Assembly: GCA_018676275.1 (NCBI GenBank)
Contig: JABHFC010000024.1
Span: 1 to 8,365, forward strand
Direction of reading: 5' to 3'
DNA from: Gammaproteobacteria bacterium
GTDB taxonomy: Bacteria; Pseudomonadota; Gammaproteobacteria; Eutrophobiales; Eutrophobiaceae
Length of the DNA: 8,365 bases
The position numbers and the translations under genes were made by a program. Below the pieces are notes generated by a model that saw only the letters and a list, made by a program, of their open reading frames with translations, was not told the DNA's origin and searched no databases. This document shows positions 1-4,699 of this stretch, in pieces (position 1 is the stretch's first letter; every line of letters begins with the position of its first letter).

Positions 1-63
1 CTGCCATAACATCATAGTGACGAGGCTTAAAGCCAGGACCAGCACAAATTGTTTTGTATCCAT
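1..63 (-). CDS. yidC: YidC membrane protein insertase, N-terminal fragment (cut by window edge)
   Basis: Only the first 21 codons are present. Read on the minus strand from the ATG at 63, they give MDTKQFVLVLALSLVTMMLWQ in two parts: a short polar start (MDTKQ) and then a hydrophobic stretch ending in LWQ. This is the usual look of the first membrane segment of gram-negative YidC, which anchors the large periplasmic domain. YidC inserts inner-membrane proteins, alone or with SecYEG. The start lies 10 bp after the yidD stop, as expected for the conserved rpmH-rnpA-yidD-yidC order, and that context carries much of the identification. No clear Shine-Dalgarno sequence precedes the ATG, so translation coupled to yidD is possible (inference). 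The rest of the gene lies left of the window. Confidence 0.88.
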   Translation of the reverse strand, partial: MDTKQFVLVLALSLVTMMLWQ

Positions 64-73
64 AATATAAAAT

Positions 74-283
74 TCAGGGGACCGGGTCGTAACCACCAGA
101 GTGAAACGGATGGCAGGAACACACTCTACGTAATGTTAAATAAAGACCTTTAAGTGAGCCATGTCGATCAATGGCCTCTATTGCGTAAGTGGAACAAGAT
201 GGATGATATCTGCAATTACAGCCTAAAAACGGACTAATGCAATAAACATAGAGCCTTATTAGCCCAGTCAGGATTTTATGCAT
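74..283 (-). CDS. yidD: YidD membrane protein insertion efficiency factor
   Basis: A complete 69-residue protein of the YidD family (also called the hemolytic or UPF0161 family). These small, membrane-associated proteins assist YidC-dependent insertion. The family hallmarks are visible: an amphipathic start (LTGLIRLYVYCISP), the cysteine-containing CRYHPSCSTYAIEAI block, HGSLKG, and the C-terminal CHPFHSGGYDPVP. Family members usually have RCHP before the last motif; here it reads SCHP, a mild variation. The length is typical for short gammaproteobacterial YidD, and the protein ends right after the DPVP motif. The ATG at 283 lies inside the end of rnpA (16-bp overlap), and yidC follows after 10 bp, so the gene is surely co-transcribed and probably translationally coupled. 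Confidence 0.95.
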   Translation of the reverse strand: MHKILTGLIRLYVYCISPFLGCNCRYHPSCSTYAIEAIDRHGSLKGLYLTLRRVCSCHPFHSGGYDPVP

Positions 284-642
284 TTTACTATTCTTTCCCA
301 GTGCGTTTCTATTGAGAGATTTAATTCGTTACTGTTTTGTTGGAGAATTTTCTTCTGCGCCAACACCACAATATCTATCCCTGATAGTTCTTTTAGATGC
401 CGACGAAAACTTTCCCTAATCACTCTTTTTATATAATTGCGCTGTACTGCAAGCCGCAAATTCTTTTTTGATACTGCCAGCCCAAGTCGAGCAACACTTA
501 AAGAGTTTTCTCGTGCAAGCACCAGAAAACTATTATCTGCGGAACGTTGTGCAGAATCGAAAACCTTTCTATATTCTGATGCTTCGGTCAGTCTTAATGA
601 TTTTGGGAATGCTTCAGTCCGATAGGAAACCGGTGTCTTTAT
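268..642 (-). CDS. rnpA: Ribonuclease P protein component (non-canonical start codon)
   Basis: This is the protein subunit of RNase P, which binds the catalytic RNA and helps remove 5' leaders from pre-tRNAs. Seen in order: FPKSLRLTEASEYRKVF (the conserved N-terminal helix), ARLGLAVSKKNLRLAVQRN, the basic IKRVIRESFRRH helix, and DIVVLAQKK near the end. These match gammaproteobacterial RnpA throughout. The start is odd. The conserved N-terminus lies in an open frame running up to a stop at 700-702, but that frame has no ATG, GTG or TTG until a GTG at 522, which would delete the first conserved helix. The best choices are ATA at 642, overlapping the rpmH stop as ATAA (124 aa), or ATT at 651, with AAAGG nine bases upstream (127 aa). 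I use ATA; the start is uncertain while the gene is not. In the RNR motif the second Arg is Tyr (RNYIKR). The 3' end overlaps yidD by 16 bp. Confidence 0.93.
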   Translation of the reverse strand: MKTPVSYRTEAFPKSLRLTEASEYRKVFDSAQRSADNSFLVLARENSLSVARLGLAVSKKNLRLAVQRNYIKRVIRESFRRHLKELSGIDIVVLAQKKILQQNSNELNLSIETHWERIVKCIKS

Positions 643-773
643 GCTGACAATCTTTTTCGGCCTTTGGCTCTTCGTGCTTTTATTATCTGCCGACCTGCTT
701 TAGTCCGCATACGAACTCGAAAACCATGGTTGCGCTTACGCTTTAGATTGCTTGGTTGATATGTGCGCTTCAT
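639..773 (-). CDS. rpmH: 50S ribosomal protein L34 (bL34)
   Basis: A complete 44-residue, very basic protein starting MKRTYQPSNLKRKRNHGF, continuing with RVRMRTKAGRQIIKARRAKGR and ending in KRLSA; this is the textbook bL34 sequence and length. It is a small rRNA-binding protein of the large ribosomal subunit. It is the first gene of the minus-strand operon and diverges from dnaA. Its stop TAA (641-639) sits directly at the presumed rnpA start. TAGG about 11 bases before the ATG is a weak ribosome binding site. A good promoter lies upstream at 827-856. Confidence 0.98.
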   Translation of the reverse strand: MKRTYQPSNLKRKRNHGFRVRMRTKAGRQIIKARRAKGRKRLSA

Positions 774-826
774 TATTATTAAAACCTATATTTACAATTA
801 CTTATGTTGTGTTGAAAAAGCCGAGC

Positions 827-856
827 ATCTTACTTGGAGAGTGTCTGTATTGTCAA
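827..856 (-). promoter_or_regulatory. Probable sigma-70 promoter for rpmH-rnpA-yidD-yidC
   Basis: On the minus strand a perfect -35 hexamer TTGACA (856-851) is followed after 18 bp by TAAGAT (832-827), a 4 of 6 match to the -10 consensus. Transcription would start near 820, giving a leader of about 46 nt before the rpmH ATG at 773. Position and orientation fit the main promoter of the operon. The hexamers are seen in the sequence; promoter activity is inferred. Confidence 0.65.
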
Positions 857-865
857 TTCATACAT

Positions 866-878
866 GGATCTGAGATCC
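866..878. repeat. Inverted repeat with two GATC sites upstream of dnaA
   Basis: GGATCT-G-AGATCC is a perfect 6-bp inverted repeat around a single G. Each arm contains one GATC (867-870 and 874-877), the Dam methylation sequence. It sits between the rpmH -35 element and the DnaA box at 888-896, in the shared control region. In Dam/SeqA-containing gammaproteobacteria, paired GATC sites near dnaA take part in sequestration after replication. Whether this organism has Dam or SeqA cannot be seen here, so function is unknown. Confidence 0.5.
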
Positions 879-886
879 TTATCAGG

Positions 887-916
887 TTGTGGATAAGTAC
901 AAAGAACCGGTATACA
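887..916 (+). promoter_or_regulatory. Likely dnaA promoter, -35 covered by a DnaA box
   Basis: TTGTGG (887-892) and TATACA (911-916), spaced by 18 bp, form a plausible though weak sigma-70 promoter. Transcription would start near 923, about 50 nt before the dnaA ATG at 972. The -35 region coincides with the DnaA box at 888-896, which would allow DnaA to repress its own gene, as known for dnaA in E. coli. The hexamers are seen; regulation is inferred. Confidence 0.45.
888..896 (-). promoter_or_regulatory. Consensus DnaA box (TTATCCACA on minus strand)
   Basis: TGTGGATAA on the plus strand is an exact reverse complement of the high-affinity DnaA box TTATCCACA. It is the only perfect box in the rpmH-dnaA spacer. 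A lone box at a promoter fits autoregulation of dnaA better than a full origin, which would normally hold several boxes. Confidence 0.85.
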
Positions 917-971
917 CTCGCCGATTCTAAATCTTCATAATTTGGTATGGAACAGGGGTCGGGTATTAGGT

Positions 972-2303
972 ATGTCTGTATGGAAGTCTTGTATCGAACG
1001 CCTCGAAGGAGAGCTCTCTCCACAACAATTTAACACCTGGATACGACCACTACAGGTTGTAGAAAAACAAAACACTATTCAACTTTTTGCTCCCAATCGT
1101 TTTGTTCAGGATTGGATAAATGAACAATACATGGAGCAGATTAAACAACTAGTTAACAAGCTTTCTGTTGATAGTGAGTACTTAATAACAATAGAAGTAG
1201 GGAATCAACAGGCTAATTCTCCGGTAAAAAAAGTAACAACAAACCCGGTAAGCACCACAAACAATAAAGCTGTTCATCGAAAATCAAGTAACCTTAATCT
1301 TAATTTTTCTTTCGATAGTTTTGTTGAGGGTAAATCCAACCAGTTAGCCAGAGCGGCCTCGATGCAGGTCGCAGAAAACCCAGGGAATGCCTACAACCCT
1401 CTTTTTATATATGGTGGAGTAGGTCTTGGCAAAACACACCTAATGCAGGCAGTGGGTAGCGCTATCCTGGCCGAAAAACCAGAAGCCAATGTTGTATATC
1501 TGCATTCTGAGCGTTTTGTCGCAGACATGGTAAGAGCTCTGCAACATAATGCTATAAATGAGTTTAAGCGATATTATCGCTCTCTAGATGCTTTATTAAT
1601 TGATGATATTCAGTTTTTTGCTGGCAAAGAACGCTCGCAAGAAGAATTTTTTCATACTTTTAACGCTTTGTTGGAAGGGCAGCATCAGATCATTCTTACG
1701 TGTGATCGTTATCCAAAAGAAGTAAATGGTTTGGAGGAAAGACTAAAATCACGTTTTGGTTGGGGTTTAACTGTAGCTATTGAACCGCCAGAACTGGAAA
1801 CCAGGGTAGCTATAATTAAGAAGAAGGCTGAACTGGTAAATATTCATTTACCTGATGATGTTTCATTTTTTATTGCAAAACGATTTCGTTCTAATGTACG
1901 GGAACTTGAAGGAGCTCTAAACAGGGTTGTCGCCAATTCTAATTTAACCGGGACACCAATAACCCTGGATTTTACGCAATCCGCTTTAAAAGACTTATTA
2001 TTATTACAGGACAAGCAGGTAACAATAGATAATATTCAAAAAACAACAGCAGAGTATTTTAAAATAAGAGTCGCTGATCTCTTATCGAAAAGAAGAAGCC
2101 GTTCTATTGCGAGACCAAGACAAATAGCAATGACTCTGGCAAAAGAATTTACCAACCACAGTCTACCTGAAATTGGAGATGCTTTTGGAGGAAGAGACCA
2201 CACCACTGTTATCCATGCTTGTAGAAAAATAGCGGAACTACAACTTCAGGATCAAAAAATTGAAGAAGACTACAAAAATCTTTCCAGCATACTTACAAGA
2301 TAG
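972..2303 (+). CDS. dnaA: Chromosomal replication initiator protein DnaA
   Basis: DnaA is an AAA+ ATPase that binds DnaA boxes, opens the origin and recruits DnaB helicase. This copy has 443 residues, somewhat shorter than E. coli (467) because the domain II linker is short. Domain I (1 to about 80) begins MSVWKSCIERL and includes QQFNTWIRPLQ; the linker is rich in Asn, Thr and Lys; domain III carries Walker A GGVGLGKT (148-155), Walker B LLIDDIQF (D211, D212), sensor I ILTCDRYP, the arginine-finger region RLKSRFGWG and sensor II SNVRELEGALNR; domain IV ends with the DNA-binding signature GGRDHTTVIHACRKI. I chose the ATG at 972 because the family starts with MSV. A TTG at 942 would add ten unrelated residues. 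The ribosome site is weak (AGGGG 13 bases upstream). A DnaA box covers the likely promoter. No key residue is missing. Confidence 0.98.
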   Translation: MSVWKSCIERLEGELSPQQFNTWIRPLQVVEKQNTIQLFAPNRFVQDWINEQYMEQIKQLVNKLSVDSEYLITIEVGNQQANSPVKKVTTNPVSTTNNKAVHRKSSNLNLNFSFDSFVEGKSNQLARAASMQVAENPGNAYNPLFIYGGVGLGKTHLMQAVGSAILAEKPEANVVYLHSERFVADMVRALQHNAINEFKRYYRSLDALLIDDIQFFAGKERSQEEFFHTFNALLEGQHQIILTCDRYPKEVNGLEERLKSRFGWGLTVAIEPPELETRVAIIKKKAELVNIHLPDDVSFFIAKRFRSNVRELEGALNRVVANSNLTGTPITLDFTQSALKDLLLLQDKQVTIDNIQKTTAEYFKIRVADLLSKRRSRSIARPRQIAMTLAKEFTNHSLPEIGDAFGGRDHTTVIHACRKIAELQLQDQKIEEDYKNLSSILTR

Positions 2304-2307
2304 TGTT

Positions 2308-2376
2308 TTAAAGCTGTTAATAAGAATACAAAAATAAGTTATTTCGATTAAAATCAATACTAATTAACAGCCTTAA
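2308..2376. repeat. Long imperfect inverted repeat after dnaA, with nested small repeats
   Basis: The left arm at 2308-2321 (TTAAAGCTGTTAAT) pairs with the right arm at 2363-2376 (ATTAACAGCCTTAA): 13 of 14 positions complementary, with one A-C mismatch. The 41-base interior contains two smaller inverted repeats, AAATAA-G-TTATTT (2332-2344) and GATT-AA-AATC (2346-2355). No T-run follows, so it is not a standard Rho-independent terminator. It could form a cruciform in DNA or a branched hairpin in a dnaA read-through transcript. Function unknown. Confidence 0.6.
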
Positions 2377-2404
2377 CAAACTAAACTAACAATAAATATA
2401 TTTA

Positions 2405-2431
2405 AAAACCAAACTATAACTAATTGGTTTT
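2405..2431. repeat. AT-rich inverted repeat upstream of dnaN
   Basis: AAAACCAA (2405-2412) and TTGGTTTT (2424-2431) are perfect 8-bp arms around an 11-base loop. It lies just before the DnaA box at 2448. On the plus strand the right arm ends in TTTT then AATAAAG, so a weak terminator for dnaA is possible, but the stem has only two G-C pairs. The 193-bp spacer holding it is about 79% A+T by hand count. Confidence 0.45.
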
Positions 2432-2446
2432 AATAAAGTAACACAA

Positions 2447-2475
2447 CTTATCCACATACCAACAGTTCTTATAAT
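2447..2475 (+). promoter_or_regulatory. Probable dnaN promoter with perfect -10
   Basis: TATAAT at 2470-2475 is a perfect -10 hexamer. No good -35 exists at 17 bp: positions 2447-2452 read CTTATC and overlap the DnaA box. Transcription would begin near 2482, leaving only about 15 nt before the dnaN ATG, just enough for the AAGG ribosome site at 2485-2488. A poor -35 overlapped by a DnaA box suggests a promoter modulated by DnaA (inference). Confidence 0.5.
2448..2456 (+). promoter_or_regulatory. Consensus DnaA box (TTATCCACA) in dnaA-dnaN spacer
   Basis: An exact 9 of 9 match to the high-affinity DnaA box, on the plus strand. It is the only perfect box in this spacer and lies where the -35 element of the dnaN promoter would be, so DnaA may control dnaN-recF-gyrB transcription from here. 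It could also be part of an origin next to the AT-rich spacer, as known in several bacteria, though one box alone is thin evidence. Confidence 0.85.
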
Positions 2476-2496
2476 AGTAATAATAAGGTTTATAAA

Positions 2497-3597
2497 ATGA
2501 AATTTATTATTAAAAGGGAAGAATTACTTCCTGCATTGCAAATAGTTAACGGTGTTATCGAGAGAAGGCAGACATTACCAATTCTTTCTAACTTGATGTT
2601 AAGTGCAAAAAAAGATTCCTTAATCCTAACTGGCACAGACATGGAAGTAGAATTAATTACGACTCTAAACCAGGCTTTAGGAGCGGATGGGGAGACGACA
2701 TTGCCAGCCAGAAAATTACTGGATATCTGCAGAGCTCTGCCGGAAAACTCTGATATAACAATTAATGTTAATGGAGATAAAGCTCAGGTTACATCAGGCA
2801 AAAGTAGATTTACTTTATCTACTTTGCCCGCACAGGAATACCCACTGGTTGAAGAAACAGAGGCTATTGTTGAATTTGAAATAAAACAAAACACGTTTAA
2901 ATCTCTTTTAGATAAAACATCTTTTGCGATGGCACAACAAGACGTACGTTATTATCTAAATGGATTGTTACTGGAATTAGATGGCAAAAAACTAAGAGCG
3001 GTAGCAACAGATGGACATAGGCTGGCCCTTTGTGACACAGATTTAGAGACTAATTTAACTGAAAAAGTACAGGTAATAGTACCGAGAAAAGGTGTCCTGG
3101 AACTAATTAGACTTTCTCAAGACAAGGATGAGAATATAAAGGTAAAGATAAGTACTAACCATATAACAATAAGTTGGTCTGATCTGCATTTCACTAGCAA
3201 ACTAATAGACGGCAAGTTTCCTGATTACACAAGAGTTATCCCTGAAGAGGGAAATGCGCCAATATTGGCTGACAGAGAGCAATTAAAACAAAGTTTGACT
3301 CGAGCATCTATTTTGTCGAATGAAAAATACAGGGGAGTAAGAATTTTACTAGAAAAAAATAAACTTAGAGCATTGGCACACAACCCTGAACAAGAAGAAG
3401 CCGAGGAAGAATTAGAGGTTAATTATGATGGATCTGATATGGAAATTGGCTTTAATGTGTCTTATTTACTGGATGCACTTGGAATAATTAAAACGAACCA
3501 GGTTATTTTAACCGTCTCAGACCCGAATAGTAGTTGTCTTGTATTGCCGGAGGGCGAGTCACGGTGTAAATATGTAGTGATGCCAATGCGTCTTTAA
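2497..3597 (+). CDS. dnaN: DNA polymerase III subunit beta (sliding clamp)
   Basis: The beta clamp forms a ring dimer around DNA and tethers polymerase III and other clamp-binding proteins. The 366-residue length equals that of E. coli DnaN. Recognisable family blocks are MKFIIKREELLPALQIVNGVI, LPILSNLML, TGTDMEVEL, the ATDGHRLALC region in the middle domain, FPDYTRVIP, and the C-terminal YVVMPMRL, whose last residues form part of the partner-binding pocket. The three repeated clamp domains span about 1-120, 121-245 and 246-366. The start is supported by AAGG eight bases upstream. The stop TAA shares its last A with the recF ATG (TAATG), implying coupled translation. A promoter with a DnaA box precedes the gene. 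Confidence 0.98.
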   Translation: MKFIIKREELLPALQIVNGVIERRQTLPILSNLMLSAKKDSLILTGTDMEVELITTLNQALGADGETTLPARKLLDICRALPENSDITINVNGDKAQVTSGKSRFTLSTLPAQEYPLVEETEAIVEFEIKQNTFKSLLDKTSFAMAQQDVRYYLNGLLLELDGKKLRAVATDGHRLALCDTDLETNLTEKVQVIVPRKGVLELIRLSQDKDENIKVKISTNHITISWSDLHFTSKLIDGKFPDYTRVIPEEGNAPILADREQLKQSLTRASILSNEKYRGVRILLEKNKLRALAHNPEQEEAEEELEVNYDGSDMEIGFNVSYLLDALGIIKTNQVILTVSDPNSSCLVLPEGESRCKYVVMPMRL

Positions 3598-4673
3598 TGA
3601 TATTTGATTTATTAAAGATAAATAATGTTCGTAATATTAGCGACGCTTATATAGAACCAAACGCTTTTCTTAATATTGTTATAGGTCCGAACGCTAGTGG
3701 TAAGACAGCTCTACTTGAAGCGATACACCTATTAGCAAGAGCTAAATCATTTCGAACACCAAGAATAAAAGATGTAATTCAATATAATAAAAAGGAATTA
3801 CAGGTAGTAGCGGATATAAAGAACCATCAAAAAGCTGTTATTTCCACTGGAATAGAGAAAAGTCATGGTTCTACCTTAGTGAGGTATAACAGCATGCCTG
3901 TCAAAACCATCTCAAACCAGGCTAACAACATTCCACTGGTGCTAATTACCCCTGATAGTCACCAACTCGTAACAGGCTCACCTAAACAGAGAAGACATTG
4001 GCTGGATTGGGCAATGTTCCACGTGGAACAGACCTATTTGAGAGACTGGAAGGCTTATCATAAAGCCTTGAGAAACAGGAATATTGTGCTTAAAAATGGC
4101 GGAAATAATCAACAAATAAGTAGTTGGGAAAGTTGCATGTTGGATTCTGCAGAGGTTCTCAACACTTTAAGGAGAGAATTTATAGAAAAGCTATCTACAC
4201 AATTTAGTAAATTGTTAGTAGATCAGTTGCCAGGAGAAATAAGAATAGTTTTTGATAGTGGTTATCCTGATAAAGTGGATTTTGCTGAATATCTGGCTGA
4301 ACACAGGGAGCAGGATAGAAAATTAGGTTATACAAGATTTGGTTCCCATAAAGCGGATATTCGATTTATGGTTGATGAAAACAAAATAGCCCAGGTTTAT
4401 TCTCGTGGTCAGATAAAGAGGTTTGTTACATTGATTTTGTTGGCTCAGGCCAGGACTTTTGAATTAATAAACCAGGAAAAACCGGTGTTTTTAATAGACG
4501 ATTATGGGGCAGAACTTGATAGTCAGGCCAGGGCAGATCTTTTGTCTTCTGTGGTTGCTTATGGTGGGCAAATCTTTATTACATCGACGGAAAAAGATGA
4601 GTCTCTTTCAAGCCTGGAAGAAATTAGTATGTTTCACGTGGAACGCGGAAATTTTAATAAAGTGGTAAAATAA
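3597..4673 (+). CDS. recF: DNA replication and repair protein RecF
   Basis: RecF is an SMC/ABC-like ATPase that, with RecO and RecR, helps load RecA on gapped DNA behind stalled forks. This copy has 358 residues, the normal length. Seen: an N-terminal INNVRN block, Walker A GPNASGKT (30-37), LLEAIHLLARAKSFR, the RHWLDWAMFHVE region, an ABC signature-like YSRGQ (268-272), and Walker B FLIDDYGAELD (D301, D302). The start shares one base with the dnaN stop and there is no own ribosome site beyond coupling. The codons for the two MFHVE segments (140-144 and 345-349) coincide with parS sites at 4015 and 4630, so the gene also holds segregation sites. A 26-bp gap separates it from gyrB. Confidence 0.97.
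   Translation: MIFDLLKINNVRNISDAYIEPNAFLNIVIGPNASGKTALLEAIHLLARAKSFRTPRIKDVIQYNKKELQVVADIKNHQKAVISTGIEKSHGSTLVRYNSMPVKTISNQANNIPLVLITPDSHQLVTGSPKQRRHWLDWAMFHVEQTYLRDWKAYHKALRNRNIVLKNGGNNQQISSWESCMLDSAEVLNTLRREFIEKLSTQFSKLLVDQLPGEIRIVFDSGYPDKVDFAEYLAEHREQDRKLGYTRFGSHKADIRFMVDENKIAQVYSRGQIKRFVTLILLAQARTFELINQEKPVFLIDDYGAELDSQARADLLSSVVAYGGQIFITSTEKDESLSSLEEISMFHVERGNFNKVVK
4015..4030. promoter_or_regulatory. parS: parS site 1 (ParB-binding centromere), inside recF
   Basis: TGTTCCACGTGGAACA is a perfect 16-bp palindrome and matches the widely conserved chromosomal parS consensus (TGTTNCACGTGNAACA in gram-positive and pseudomonad genomes). parS sites bind the CTPase clamp ParB, which spreads along DNA and works with ParA to segregate the origin region. 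Such sites cluster near the origin and often lie inside genes. Here it overlaps RecF codons 140-145. ParA and ParB genes are outside the window. Confidence 0.93.
4630..4645. promoter_or_regulatory. parS: parS site 2 (one mismatch), inside recF 3' end
   Basis: TGTTTCACGTGGAACG keeps the CACGTG core and differs from TGTTNCACGTGNAACA only at the last base. It lies 615 bp from parS site 1, in the same reading-frame phase, over RecF codons 345-350. One mismatch at the outer position is often tolerated by ParB, so binding is likely but perhaps weaker than at site 1 (inference). Confidence 0.82.
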
Positions 4674-4699
4674 CAAGGTTAATTTAAAGAGAGTAGAGC

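Larger units (their letters stand above)
774..971. other. Divergent rpmH-dnaA control region
   Basis: This 198-bp spacer has no credible gene. It holds the rpmH promoter, the GATC-bearing inverted repeat, one perfect DnaA box and the likely dnaA promoter, all annotated separately. The stretch at 774-820 is AT-rich. With a single perfect box, it is small and poor for a complete gammaproteobacterial oriC, which normally has several boxes, so the main origin may be elsewhere or may use weak boxes. Confidence 0.6.

Noticed and set aside
437..625. A 62-codon plus-strand open frame antisense to rnpA.
   Set aside because: It is a shadow of the rnpA coding frame, with no own ribosome site or recognisable product.
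752..940. A 62-codon plus-strand open frame across the rpmH-dnaA spacer.
   Set aside because: It begins with TTG inside rpmH on the opposite strand, covers the promoters and DnaA box, and has no recognisable family features.
942..971. An upstream TTG start for dnaA adding ten residues (MVWNRGRVLG).
   Set aside because: DnaA proteins of this group begin with MSV, encoded by the ATG at 972; the added residues do not resemble the family.
1017..1026. A DnaA-box-like CTCTCCACA inside dnaA, and CTATCTACA inside recF near 4190.
   Set aside because: Each matches only 7 of 9 bases and lies in coding sequence, which is expected by chance in a window of this size.
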